A stretch of DNA of 64,000 nucleotides. Source: Gemmobacter sp. 24YEA27 (lineage in GTDB: Bacteria > Pseudomonadota > Alphaproteobacteria > Rhodobacterales > Rhodobacteraceae). How positions within the stretch are numbered: the first letter of the stretch is position 1; every line of letters begins with the position of its first letter. Positions 35,667 through 44,441 of this stretch are shown piece by piece. Under the pieces are notes generated by a model that saw only the letters and a program-made list of their open reading frames with translations, searched no databases and had not been told where the DNA came from. The position numbers were made by a program, and so were the translations under genes. The stretch spans positions 1,422,501-1,486,500 of the forward strand of contig NZ_JASJPW010000001.1 of the NCBI RefSeq assembly GCF_030052995.1. Reading direction: 5' to 3'.

Positions 35667-35830
35667 GCAGGCGTCAGACGGTTCCCTGGCGGCTCTGCGG
35701 GATGATTCTCTTGGTTAATCCCGCGGGCCTAATCGCCCCGGAGGTGCTCAGCCTTGTGTCCGATCGAGGCATCTGCCGCCCGGATCTGACACAGGCATAA
35801 GGCATACGCATCAAGGCATAGACACAAATG

Positions 35831-35862
35831 AAAAGGGACGGCAGAAGCTCTGCCGTCCCTTT
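35831..35862. terminator. Bidirectional terminator between hemH and the 58-aa gene
   Basis: GGGACGGCAGA (35835-35845) and TCTGCCGTCCC (35849-35859) form a perfect 11-bp stem with an AGC loop, T3 on the plus side and T4 on the minus side. It separates two convergent transcripts. Confidence 0.88.
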
Positions 35863-35881
35863 CCATGAATTGCTTCAGTGA

Positions 35882-36058
35882 TCAGCTTGCGGCAGCTGCT
35901 GCGATCACAACGAGCACCAGCAGCGGAACAAGGATGCCGCCCGAGGACGACGTCGTTTGCTTCACGACTTCCGGCTCCATATGGGGTTCAACAACACCAC
36001 CTGCGAAAGCCGACGAAGCGGCAACCGAGAGAGCAGCGGCAAGCGCGATTTTTTTCAT
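35882..36058 (-). CDS. Small exported protein, paralog of the one at 23021-23218 (unknown function)
   Basis: A 58-residue protein from ATG 36058, with GGAGA upstream. MKKIALAAALSVAASSAFA is a signal peptide with the same AFA-GG junction as its paralog. The mature peptide, about 39 residues, has GGVVEPHMEPEVV, then TTSSSGGILVPLLVLVV and an Ala-rich hydrophobic end. The shared features are the cleavage site, the acidic EPxVV segment, the TSSxGGxLVPLL core and the hydrophobic tail. Both genes stand alone with their own terminators. I do not recognise a described family. The extra upstream codons in the open frame are ignored because the signal peptide and ribosome site fix the start. Confidence 0.8.
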   Translation of the reverse strand: MKKIALAAALSVAASSAFAGGVVEPHMEPEVVKQTTSSSGGILVPLLVLVVIAAAAAS

Positions 36059-36202
36059 CTTAGAATCTCCAGTTACAGCATGCCGTGGTATTGCAGAGGT
36101 CACGACATGCACCCAAGTGTCCTCGTAACCGTTTGTTAATCAGGAGCCCCTGGAAAATGCAATTCGCTGTAAGCGGGTGCTGTATGTAGGGCTAAAGTGT
36201 CG

Positions 36203-36805
36203 TCAAATTAGCAACACTTGTGTGCCAATTTGCGCCATATCGTAAAGTTCCTGCACGTGTTCATTATACATGCCGATGCAGCCATTGGACGATTTCCGCC
36301 CGATCTTGCGCGTGTCATGCGTGCCGTGGATCCGGTAATAGGTCCAGCTCAGATACATTGCGCGGGTTCCAAGCGGATTGTCCGCAGCACCGCCTTCGAC
36401 CACATCCGGCCATTCCGGATTGCGCTCTTTCATCGAGGGCGTCGGACGCCAGGACGGATTGACGACCTTTTGCACCACTTCGGTCCGGCCGAGACGGGTC
36501 AGATCATCCGAGAGCGGCACCGAAGTCGGGTAAAGCCGGTAGACCGACTGGTCCTCCGACCAGAAGTGAAGCGCCCGCGAGGTGATATCGACGAGAATCG
36601 CCCCTTTGCGGGTGTTGTCGAAATAGCCCCGCCAGTCCAGCATCCGGAAGCTGGAGGCATTGTTGCGCGGAGTATCCTGGGCCATTGCCGGCGTCAGCCC
36701 GGTGCCGAAAGTGGCGGCTCCGAAGGCAGAGGCGCCCAGAGCGGCGGCCCCCAACGCGGCGGCATTGCCAAGCACCCTGCGGCGATTCAGGTGGTCAGCG
36801 GACAT
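36203..36805 (-). CDS. L,D-transpeptidase (YkuD domain) with Tat-type signal
   Basis: A 200-residue protein. NRRRVLG near residue 7, followed by an Ala/Gly-rich hydrophobic stretch and AMAQD, is a twin-arginine signal with a signal-peptidase site. The YkuD catalytic region reads YRIHGTHDTRKIGRKSSNGC near 155-180, holding the HGT motif and the catalytic Cys in SNGCIGM. These periplasmic enzymes form 3-3 cross-links in peptidoglycan or attach outer-membrane proteins to it. It is divergent from the CAP-domain gene across 263 bp. Confidence 0.9.
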   Translation of the reverse strand: MSADHLNRRRVLGNAAALGAAALGASAFGAATFGTGLTPAMAQDTPRNNASSFRMLDWRGYFDNTRKGAILVDITSRALHFWSEDQSVYRLYPTSVPLSDDLTRLGRTEVVQKVVNPSWRPTPSMKERNPEWPDVVEGGAADNPLGTRAMYLSWTYYRIHGTHDTRKIGRKSSNGCIGMYNEHVQELYDMAQIGTQVLLI

Positions 36806-37068
36806 CTCGTTACTCCTGCAATGGGTATTTTTGTGCGGAACCTAGTATTTTCCGGCGTCATGCGCAAATCAAACGGTTGTAACTTCGGTGCATGGCGGCG
36901 CCCTGCGCTGTTCAAAGGCGCGAAAGCGGGCCGGGGCGATGTCGGCGCCGCCGTTGGGCATGGCCCCGGGGGCCGCCCGTCGCCTGCGTTATGCGTAGCA
37001 TTTGCGCCCGCGCCGCAGAACGGATAAAAGGGGGCAAAACACCGAAACGGGCAGTAGTTGGTGAGAGC

Positions 37069-37587
37069 ATGAACAGACGAGCATTCCTGGCCCTGGGGCC
37101 GGCACTTCTGCTGGCGGCATGTGTGGGGGCGGGAACCGAACCGGTGCAGCTTGGTGCGGATGGCAAACCGCTGCCGCGCATCTATCGCATCACCCCGGCC
37201 ATTGCCGAACAGATCCCTTATCGCTTCCTCGACAGCGTCAATACGATGCGCCGGGCAAAGGGCGCACAGCCTCTGGCCTTCAGCGCGGCGCTGAATGCGG
37301 CGGCAGAGACCCATTCGCGCGATATGTCGGTGCAGAACCGCCCCTGGCATTTCGGCTCTGACGGCTCTTCGCCGCTGACGCGGGTGCAGCGTGCGGGCTA
37401 TAACGGGCGGCTTTTGGGCGAGAATATCTCTGAGACCTATCAGACCGAGCTTGAGACGCTTTCGGTCTGGATGGCGGCCAAGGACCAGCGCGATGTGATT
37501 CTCGATCCGAATGCGCGCGAGGCGGGCTTCGCCTGGTATCAGGAAGAGGGCGGCAAGATCTGGTGGACCCTGGTCACCGGCGGCTGA
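37069..37587 (+). CDS. CAP-domain (SCP/PR1-like) lipoprotein
   Basis: A 172-residue protein from ATG 37069. MNRRAFLALGPALLLAAC is a lipoprotein signal with lipobox LAAC, possibly Tat-dependent given the NRR. The CAP domain follows: FLDSVNTMRRAKGAQPLAFS, then HSRDMSVQNRPWHFGSDG with the conserved His/Asp pair, and GENISE with the conserved Glu. Bacterial CAP proteins are exported; their activity is mostly unknown, though some are tied to cell-wall or heme binding. It stands between two L,D-transpeptidase genes. Confidence 0.88.
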   Translation: MNRRAFLALGPALLLAACVGAGTEPVQLGADGKPLPRIYRITPAIAEQIPYRFLDSVNTMRRAKGAQPLAFSAALNAAAETHSRDMSVQNRPWHFGSDGSSPLTRVQRAGYNGRLLGENISETYQTELETLSVWMAAKDQRDVILDPNAREAGFAWYQEEGGKIWWTLVTGG

Positions 37588-37613
37588 TCCGGAATCGGAG
37601 ACCCATTCAAAGC

Positions 37614-37647
37614 AAAACGGGCGGCCCGCACAGGTCGCCCGTTTTGT
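37614..37647. terminator. Bidirectional terminator between the CAP gene and the YafK-like gene
   Basis: AAAACGGGCG (37614-37623) and CGCCCGTTTT (37636-37645) are perfect 10-bp arms around a 12-base loop, with T-rich ends on both strands, between convergent genes. Confidence 0.85.
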
Positions 37648-37674
37648 TTAGGGTACTGGTTATGAGGCGAGAAT

Positions 37675-38175
37675 TCAGGGCAGAATGTGGATCGGCGTGC
37701 CCAGGTTGACCATAGAATAGACCTCTTCGATCTGATCATCGGTCACGGCGATACAGCCTTCGGTCCAGTCCCGCACCGAGACTTTGTTGCGCGGCCCGCC
37801 ATGGATGAAGATCTCACCGCCAGGCTTTTTATTCTGCAAAAGCGCGAATTCCTTGTCGATGACATTGGGGTAATTCACGTAAAGCGACAGGTGATAGCGC
37901 GAATTCGGGTTCTTGAAGGTCATGTAATAGGTGCCTTCGGGCGTCTTGCCGTCCCCTTCGAACTGCTTGTGGCCGACCGGTGCGAAACCTAGGCCCACAT
38001 CATATTTCTTCAGCACTTTTTCATTGTGCAGAAGATACATGATTCGGTCGGTCTTCTTGATGACGACCGAAGTGACCTCCGGGCCCTTATAGGTCCGGAA
38101 TTTGGTATCCTTCTTGCCACAGGCTGCCAGCGTCACCGCAAGCGCCAGGATAATAAGAAGTCTGAATGCCCGCAT
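37675..38175 (-). CDS. YafK-type L,D-transpeptidase-family lipoprotein
   Basis: A 166-residue protein from ATG 38175. MRAFRLLIILALAVTLAAC is a signal with lipobox LAAC at the cysteine. The YkuD-like region has FIHGGPRNK and WTEGCIAVTDDQIEEVY with the catalytic His and Cys. The YafK/DpaA branch, to which the short form and the G-C-I-A-V motif point, cleaves rather than makes the link between Lpp-like proteins and peptidoglycan in E. coli; a hydrolase role here is an inference. It is the second L,D-transpeptidase fold within 2 kb. Confidence 0.88.
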   Translation of the reverse strand: MRAFRLLIILALAVTLAACGKKDTKFRTYKGPEVTSVVIKKTDRIMYLLHNEKVLKKYDVGLGFAPVGHKQFEGDGKTPEGTYYMTFKNPNSRYHLSLYVNYPNVIDKEFALLQNKKPGGEIFIHGGPRNKVSVRDWTEGCIAVTDDQIEEVYSMVNLGTPIHILP

Positions 38176-38272
38176 GGAGTGTTTCCGCTCGCCTGTTTTT
38201 TTACCGGATAGCGGAATCACCTTACTGAGGCCAGCATTCCCGTCGCCATCCGGTCTCACGGATGCGTTATTT

Positions 38273-39508
38273 TCAACGCGAAAAGCGGGCGGCCAGTTCG
38301 ATATGAACCGACCAGCGGAACTGGTCGACGACCTGAACATGGTCGAGCTGGTAGCCCGCCGCGATCAGGATCTTTGCATCGCGCGCGAAGGTGACGGGGT
38401 TGCAGGACACCATCGCGATCACCGGCACCTCTGATGCGGCAAGCCGCTGACATTGCGCCTCGGCTCCGGCACGGGGCGGGTCGATCACCACCGCGTCAAA
38501 GCCCTTCAGTTCATCGGTCTCAAGCGGGCGGCGGAAGAGGTCGCGCGTCTCGGTGGTGATTTTCTTCAGCCCCGGCGTGTTGCGCGCGGCTTTTTCAAGC
38601 GCACCCGTGAGGGCAGGGTGGCCCTCGACCGCATGAATCGCAGCCTCTGCCGCCAGCGGCAGGGCGAAAGTGCCAAGCCCGCAGAACAGATCCGCGATGC
38701 GCTTCGCGCCCCCGACGGCGGTTTTCACCGCGCTGACCAGTGCCGCCTCACCCTGGAATGTCGCCTGCAAAAAGGCGCCGGGGGGGAATTCGACCCGCGC
38801 CGTGCCCAGCCGGATCACCGGGGCCTCGCGTTGCGAGATGATGTCTTTGTCCCAGGTCAGCCGCGCGATGGAGAACCGCTCGGCAATCCGCGCAAGCTCC
38901 ATCTGGGCCGGGCCATCCAGTACCTTGCCGCCGGTCACAACCACATCCGGCCCCGCGAGGCTTTGCGTTACCTGAAGCTGGATCTCGGATGTGCGCGAGC
39001 CCCCGAACTGCACCAGCGCCTCCAGCGCGGGCAGGGTGGCCATCAGGTCGGGATGCAGCAGTTTGCAGCCCGGAACCGGGATGATCAGCTCCTGGCCCTT
39101 GACGTGAAACCCAAGCTGCACACCGCCTTTGGTGCGCCGCCCCGACAGGGTTGCGCGCCGCCGTGTGGCCGGTGGCGAGGTCACAACCCCGGGCAAAAGC
39201 GGCGCCTCGATCCCCTGCAGGCGCAGCGACTGGGCAACCACATCGCGTTTCCAGCCGGCGACGAAATCGTCCGAGGCATGTTGCAGCTGACAGCCACCGC
39301 AGCTTTTCGCATGCGGACAGGGCGGTTTTACACGCGCAGGCGAGGGCGTCACGATTCGCGCGCCGGTCAGACGGTCGCCCTGCAATATGCCTTCGACCTC
39401 TTCGCCGGGCAGCATCCCGGCAACAAACACCGCACCATCCGGGCCAGACGCAATCGCGTCGCCCAGATGCCCCAGCCGGTCAATGACCAGCCGAACCGTT
39501 TCACCCAT
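38273..39508 (-). CDS. RumA/RlmD-type 23S rRNA (uracil-C5) methyltransferase
   Basis: About 411 residues from ATG 39508, which overlaps the ABC transporter stop by 8 bp. A TRAM-like N-terminus is followed by CPHAKSCGGCQLQHA, cysteines matching the iron-sulfur site of RumA-type enzymes. The SAM-binding part has IADLFCGLGTFALPLA and VIDPPRAGAEAQ; SCNPVTFARD carries the catalytic cysteine. It methylates C5 of a uridine in 23S rRNA, or possibly tRNA; the exact position cannot be told. Confidence 0.9.
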   Translation of the reverse strand: MGETVRLVIDRLGHLGDAIASGPDGAVFVAGMLPGEEVEGILQGDRLTGARIVTPSPARVKPPCPHAKSCGGCQLQHASDDFVAGWKRDVVAQSLRLQGIEAPLLPGVVTSPPATRRRATLSGRRTKGGVQLGFHVKGQELIIPVPGCKLLHPDLMATLPALEALVQFGGSRTSEIQLQVTQSLAGPDVVVTGGKVLDGPAQMELARIAERFSIARLTWDKDIISQREAPVIRLGTARVEFPPGAFLQATFQGEAALVSAVKTAVGGAKRIADLFCGLGTFALPLAAEAAIHAVEGHPALTGALEKAARNTPGLKKITTETRDLFRRPLETDELKGFDAVVIDPPRAGAEAQCQRLAASEVPVIAMVSCNPVTFARDAKILIAAGYQLDHVQVVDQFRWSVHIELAARFSR

Positions 39509-41363
39509 TCGCTTCTTCCTGTTCGGTGACGATGAAGCCGCCCGACTGGCGTTTCCAGTACCGCGCGTAGCGCCCGTCCTGTGCCAGCAGCGCCTCATGG
39601 CTGCCTTCTTCGACAATCTCGCCTTTTTCCATCACGATGATGCGATCCATCGCCGCGATGGTCGAAAGCCGGTGCGCGATGGCAAGCACGGTCTTGCCCT
39701 GCATCACCCGTTCCAGCGCCTCCTGGATCGAAGCCTCGACCTCGCTGTCGAGCGCCGAGGTCGCCTCGTCCAGCACCAGAATCGGTGCGTTTTTCAGGAA
39801 GGCCCGCGCCAGAGCGATGCGCTGCCGCTGGCCGCCGGAAAGCTTGACGCCGCGCTCGCCAAGGAAGGCGTCATAGCCCTGGCGCCCCTGGTGATCGACC
39901 ATGGAGGAGACGAAGTCATGTGCCTCGGCGGCACGCGCCGCCGCTTCGATCTCGGCCTGGGAGGCTTCGGGATTGCCATAAGCGATATTGTCGCGGGCGG
40001 ATCGGTTGAAGGTCGCGGTTTCCTGCGTGACCATGCCGATCTGACGGCGCAGGCTTTCCTGCGTCACGCCGCGCAGGTCATGGCCGTCAATGGTGACCGA
40101 CCCTTTTTCCGGGTCGTAAAGCCGGAGCAGCAGCGAAACCAATGTCGATTTCCCCGCGCCCGAAGCGCCGACAATGCCGATCTTCTCGCCCGCCAGGATG
40201 GTCAGGCGGATGCCCCGCACCCCGCCCCGGCCTTTCTCATCGGTGCGGCCATAGGCAAAGGTCACGCCATTATAGCCGATCTCACCCCGGATCCTCGGCA
40301 GTTCGATCGCGCTTTCGGCATCGGCCAGCGCATGGGGGATCGAGAGCGTCTTCATCCCGTCCTCGACCTCGCCGACCGAGGTATAGATCCCCATCAGCGT
40401 GAAGGAGACCCAGCCCGACATCTGCGCGATCCTGAGCGCCACCGCGCCCGCCGCCGCGATATCCCCCGCCGTCGCCGCCCCGGCCTGCCATTGCAGCAGC
40501 GTGCCGCCAATCAGCATCACCGGCAGCACCCCCGCCAGCGTCATCAGCGCCAGCCGGAACCAGGTGGAGATCTCGCCATATTCCAGTGAGGCGTCGCGGA
40601 AATTCTCCATCGCCTTCAGCGCAACTTCATCCTCGAACCGGTGATGGGCGAACAGCTTGACGGTCTTGATATTGGTGATCGTGTCGACAACCTGACCCGA
40701 AACCATGGCACGGGTTGCCGCGCGGGCGGCCGAATTCTTGCGGATCCGCGGCAGGAAAAAGCGGATCATCAGCAGGTACGCGACCAGCCAGACCAGCAGG
40801 GCGACTGCAACGATGGGGTCAATTGCGATCAGGAAAATCGCTGAACCGATCACCGAGGCCAGCGCGAAACAGACGGTATTGATGATCTCGGATGCGGTAT
40901 CGGTGACGGCGCGGGCCGCCTGCATCTGTTTGGTGGCAATGCGGCCGGCAAAGTCATTGTCGAAAAAGGTCACCGGCTGGCCAAGCGTCCAGCGATGCAG
41001 GCGCGACAGGACCAGGGGCATCACATTCGGCCCGATCACCACCGCGTTCGAGGCATTGCCAAGCCCGAAAGCCAGCGGCCTTACGATCAGGTAAAAGCCA
41101 AGAAAGCCCAGCAAAAGCCAGGCATGGGTGCTGAAAAAGGCCTCTGGCCCGGACGTGACCGCGGCATCGATCACCTGGCCGAGGATCATCGCGCTGACCA
41201 CCTCGGTCACGCCGGTCAGCGCCGAGATCACACCCGCGACCACCATCCAGGGCCAGGCGCCGCGCAGGCACCAGCGCATGAAGGCGCCGAGCTGCTGCGG
41301 CGGCGGCCCATCCGCCGGGCGGAACGCGTCGATCCTTGCGCCGAGCCAGGCGAAAACGCTCAT
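39501..41363 (-). CDS. ABC exporter half-transporter (MsbA-like), second of a pair
   Basis: A 620-residue fusion of a six-helix ABC type I membrane domain (residues 1 to about 330) and an ATPase domain: IVGASGAGKSTLVSLLLRLY (Walker A), KLSGGQRQRIALARA (signature), ILVLDEATSALDSE (Walker B with the catalytic Glu). Exporters of this family move lipids, peptides or drugs. It is 4 bp overlapped by its homologous upstream neighbour, so the two are probably a heterodimer. Both have complete catalytic sites, unlike pairs with one degenerate site. Confidence 0.92.
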   Translation of the reverse strand: MSVFAWLGARIDAFRPADGPPPQQLGAFMRWCLRGAWPWMVVAGVISALTGVTEVVSAMILGQVIDAAVTSGPEAFFSTHAWLLLGFLGFYLIVRPLAFGLGNASNAVVIGPNVMPLVLSRLHRWTLGQPVTFFDNDFAGRIATKQMQAARAVTDTASEIINTVCFALASVIGSAIFLIAIDPIVAVALLVWLVAYLLMIRFFLPRIRKNSAARAATRAMVSGQVVDTITNIKTVKLFAHHRFEDEVALKAMENFRDASLEYGEISTWFRLALMTLAGVLPVMLIGGTLLQWQAGAATAGDIAAAGAVALRIAQMSGWVSFTLMGIYTSVGEVEDGMKTLSIPHALADAESAIELPRIRGEIGYNGVTFAYGRTDEKGRGGVRGIRLTILAGEKIGIVGASGAGKSTLVSLLLRLYDPEKGSVTIDGHDLRGVTQESLRRQIGMVTQETATFNRSARDNIAYGNPEASQAEIEAAARAAEAHDFVSSMVDHQGRQGYDAFLGERGVKLSGGQRQRIALARAFLKNAPILVLDEATSALDSEVEASIQEALERVMQGKTVLAIAHRLSTIAAMDRIIVMEKGEIVEEGSHEALLAQDGRYARYWKRQSGGFIVTEQEEANG

Positions 41364-43216
41364 TGCGGCTGATCCTCAGACTGGGCTTCAAGACCGATAA
41401 AGCCGCCTGACTGGCGCGCCCAGAACCGGGCATAAAGCCCGTTCCGCGCCAGCAATTCGGCATGGCTGCCCTGTTCGGCCACGCGGCCATCATCCAGGAC
41501 GACAATGCGGTCCATCTCGGCAATGGTGGAAAGCCGGTGCGCAATCGCGATCACGGTTTTCCCCTGCATCACGCCGTAAAGCGCGGCCTGGATCGCGGCT
41601 TCCGCCTCGCTGTCCAGCGCCGAAGTGGCCTCGTCGAGGATCAGGATCGGGGCGTCTTTCAGGATCACCCGCGCCAGGGCCACCCGCTGCCGCTGACCGC
41701 CCGAAAGCTTCACGCCACGCTCGCCGACATGGGCGTCATAGCCACGGCGCCCTGCAGGGTCTTCCAGCGTCAGGATGAACTCATGTGCATCGGCGCGTCT
41801 GGCGGCTGCGATCATCTCGTCTTCCGTCGCATCCGGCCGGCCATAAAGGATATTGTCGCGCACCGAACGGTGCATCAGCGAGCTGTCCTGCTGCACCATG
41901 CCGATCAGCCGGCGCAAGGAATCCTGGGTGACTTTCGTCACATCCTGGCCGTCGATCAGCACCTGGCCGCCTTCGGGGTCGTAGAACCTGAGGATCAGCT
42001 TCACCAGCGAGGATTTCCCCGCACCCGACCGCCCGACCACACCGATTTTCTCGCCCGGACGGATCACCAGGTCGATGCCCTGGATGCCGCCCGCCTCACG
42101 CCCGTAATGGTGGCGCAGACCTTTCAGCTCGATCAGCCCCTCGCGATAATCCAGCGGATTCGCGCCGGTCGCATCGGTCAGCTGAATGGGCTGGGTGATG
42201 GTCTGCATCCCCTCCTGCACCACGCCGAGAGCCTGAACGAGGCCGGAAAACGCCCACATGATCCAGAAGGTCATATTGTTCAGCCGCAGAACCAGCGCCG
42301 AAGCGGCGGCGACGGTTCCGGTCGAGGCATGACCCTGAACCCAGAGCCAGACTGCCCAGCCGATGATCGCGATGATCAGGAACCCGTTCAGAAGCGTCAG
42401 CGCGAGATCCATCCTGGTGATGATCCGCATTTCCTTCTGGAAGGTGGCACGGGCGTTTTCGATCGCCTCTTTCGCATAGAGGATTTCGCGGTCGTGATGG
42501 GCAAAGAGCTTGACGGAATGGATGTTGGAATAGGCATCGACCACCCGCGCGGTCACGGCGGAACGCGCATCCGAGCTTGCCATCGCGGCCGGGCCGGCGC
42601 GGCGGATCGTCCAGCGGACCAGCGCCATGTAAAGCGCGAACCACAGGACCAGCGGCACCAGAAGGCGCGGGTCGGCCTCGGCCAGCATAAGCCCGGCGCC
42701 GACCACCGTGACGGCGGCAAAGGCCACCGCGTCAAAGGTCTGGAACACCGCGTCACCTGCGGCGGGCGGTGTTTGCATGATGCGGTTGGCGATGCGGCCG
42801 GCAAAGTCGCTCTCGAACCAGCCGACCGGCTGGCGCAGGACATGGCGATGGGCGCGCCAGCGGATCATGGTGCCGAAATTCGGCAGGATCGTGTTGTGCA
42901 GAAGCGCCACGCTGCCGACCTGGATCATCGGGCGTATCACCAGGACCGCCAGCGCGATCAGCGCCACTTCCAGCCCGTGTGCGGCAAAAAAGGCGGCGGG
43001 GCCCGACGTCACCATTAGGTCAATCAGCCGCCCGAGATACCAGATCATCGCCACTTCAATGAAGGCCGAGGCCACCGACAGGGTGCCGGTGACCGCAAAG
43101 ACCTTGCGGAAGGGGCGGATATAGTCCCTCAGCCAGGGCCAGAGCCTGCGCGGCGGGGTATCCGTTTCGGAATAGGCGGTATATGGGTCGACGAGACCCT
43201 CGAAAAAGCGAAACAT
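41360..43216 (-). CDS. ABC exporter half-transporter (MsbA-like), first of a pair
   Basis: A 618-residue protein with the same plan as its neighbour: six membrane helices, then VVGRSGAGKSSLVKLILRFY, VKLSGGQRQRVALARV and ILILDEATSALDSEAE. Sequence similarity along the whole length points to a tandem duplication. The stop and the next start overlap by 4 bp. The pair is embedded in a housekeeping transcript (cca upstream, rRNA methyltransferase downstream) and gives no clue to the substrate. Confidence 0.92.
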   Translation of the reverse strand: MFRFFEGLVDPYTAYSETDTPPRRLWPWLRDYIRPFRKVFAVTGTLSVASAFIEVAMIWYLGRLIDLMVTSGPAAFFAAHGLEVALIALAVLVIRPMIQVGSVALLHNTILPNFGTMIRWRAHRHVLRQPVGWFESDFAGRIANRIMQTPPAAGDAVFQTFDAVAFAAVTVVGAGLMLAEADPRLLVPLVLWFALYMALVRWTIRRAGPAAMASSDARSAVTARVVDAYSNIHSVKLFAHHDREILYAKEAIENARATFQKEMRIITRMDLALTLLNGFLIIAIIGWAVWLWVQGHASTGTVAAASALVLRLNNMTFWIMWAFSGLVQALGVVQEGMQTITQPIQLTDATGANPLDYREGLIELKGLRHHYGREAGGIQGIDLVIRPGEKIGVVGRSGAGKSSLVKLILRFYDPEGGQVLIDGQDVTKVTQDSLRRLIGMVQQDSSLMHRSVRDNILYGRPDATEDEMIAAARRADAHEFILTLEDPAGRRGYDAHVGERGVKLSGGQRQRVALARVILKDAPILILDEATSALDSEAEAAIQAALYGVMQGKTVIAIAHRLSTIAEMDRIVVLDDGRVAEQGSHAELLARNGLYARFWARQSGGFIGLEAQSEDQPQ

Positions 43217-43276
43217 TTCAGCACCCGGAATTGTCCCGGGTGTCTATACGGTTTTGCGGCAGAAGGAAACTGCGGC

Positions 43277-44428
43277 TCAGGGCAGAGCCAGCAGTGCGTC
43301 TCTGCCGAGGGTCAGATCCGAGGCGAGCCAGGCCTCTTTCAGCGCCGCCAGCCGCCGGCCAAGCGCGGGGCCGCTGTAATCCGTCATCAGATCCGCAGCG
43401 GTGACGGGGAAAGTGGCGGCGGCACCGCGCGCGACCGCGTCTTCCCAAGCCAGGGGCGGCGGGCTTTCGAGCAGCGCCGCGCGGGCGAGAATGGCATCGG
43501 TGGCGGTCTCTGTGCCGAGGATATGGCCCAGCCGGGCAGGGGCGCCGCCTTCCAGGGTGGCCTCGCGCAGGCGGGTGATTTCTGTGCTCTCGGCGCGTGA
43601 GAGGCGTAGTGTCTCGCCCAGGGTGTCGCCGCCCATGACCGCAAGGCGGCGGGTCCAGCGCGGGGTGCGGCCCGTCTCGAAATGGACCAGCAAGGCGACC
43701 TGGCGCGCATCGGCGCCGGGCAACGCGGCCGCCAGCACGCCCGCAGCCTGCATCGCCGCCAGCGCAGGTGCCGGATCGGGGGCGGCGAGGAGCTTTTTCA
43801 GCTCGGCCCCGACCCTTTCGCGCGACAGCGTGTCGACCCCGCCCGCCAGCGCCGCGCAGGCGCCGAGGCTGTCCGGGTCCGGGCCCTCATCCGGGTCGCC
43901 ATACCAGGCGTAAAAACGGAAGAAGCGCAGGATGCGCAGGTAATCCTCGCGGATCCGCGCCTCTGCCGCGCCGACAAAGCGGATATGGCGGGCCAGCGCA
44001 TCCGCGAGGCCGGTGCCCAAAGGGTCGGTCACGGTGCCATCTGCCCGGGCGTAGAGCGCGTTCATGGTGAAGTCGCGCCGCATGGCATCATCTTCGATCC
44101 GGTCGGCAAAAGCCACCACGGCGCGGCGGCCATCCGTTTCGACATCGCGCCGCCAGGTGGTGATCTCATAGGGCGCGTCACCGATGATCACGGTGACTGT
44201 GCCATGGTCGATCCCGGTCGGCACGACGCGAAGCCCTGCCGCGCGGGCGAGCCCGATCACCCGGTCGGGATGCGCATCGGTCGAGATATCGACATCGGCG
44301 ACAGGCGCGCCGATCAGCGCATTCCTGACGCAGCCGCCCACCGCCAGGGCCTGATGGCCCGCGCTTTCCAACAGGCGAAAGACCTGCTGGCTTTCGGTGC
44401 GGGTGAGCCAGTCGCCGGTGATCTTCAT
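43277..44428 (-). CDS. cca: CCA tRNA nucleotidyltransferase
   Basis: A 383-residue class II enzyme from ATG 44428. LAVGGCVRNALIGAPVADVD is the nucleotide-binding loop with the catalytic DVD carboxylates; RRDFTMNALYARADG and RIREDYLRILRFFRFYAWYG are the tRNA and nucleotide-selecting motifs. It adds or repairs the 3' CCA of tRNAs. It follows the CoA-type NUDIX gene by 13 bp; that order is common in Rhodobacteraceae. Confidence 0.95.
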   Translation of the reverse strand: MKITGDWLTRTESQQVFRLLESAGHQALAVGGCVRNALIGAPVADVDISTDAHPDRVIGLARAAGLRVVPTGIDHGTVTVIIGDAPYEITTWRRDVETDGRRAVVAFADRIEDDAMRRDFTMNALYARADGTVTDPLGTGLADALARHIRFVGAAEARIREDYLRILRFFRFYAWYGDPDEGPDPDSLGACAALAGGVDTLSRERVGAELKKLLAAPDPAPALAAMQAAGVLAAALPGADARQVALLVHFETGRTPRWTRRLAVMGGDTLGETLRLSRAESTEITRLREATLEGGAPARLGHILGTETATDAILARAALLESPPPLAWEDAVARGAAATFPVTAADLMTDYSGPALGRRLAALKEAWLASDLTLGRDALLALP

Positions 44429-44441
44429 GATGCAGTGGTTT

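Noticed and set aside
35667..35882. CRISPR or phage attachment site near the hemH terminator
   Set aside because: Only one inverted repeat, fully explained as a bidirectional terminator; no spaced repeats and no integrase.
41360..43216. Degenerate, non-catalytic half of a heterodimeric ABC exporter
   Set aside because: Walker A, signature and Walker B with the catalytic Glu are intact in both half-transporters.
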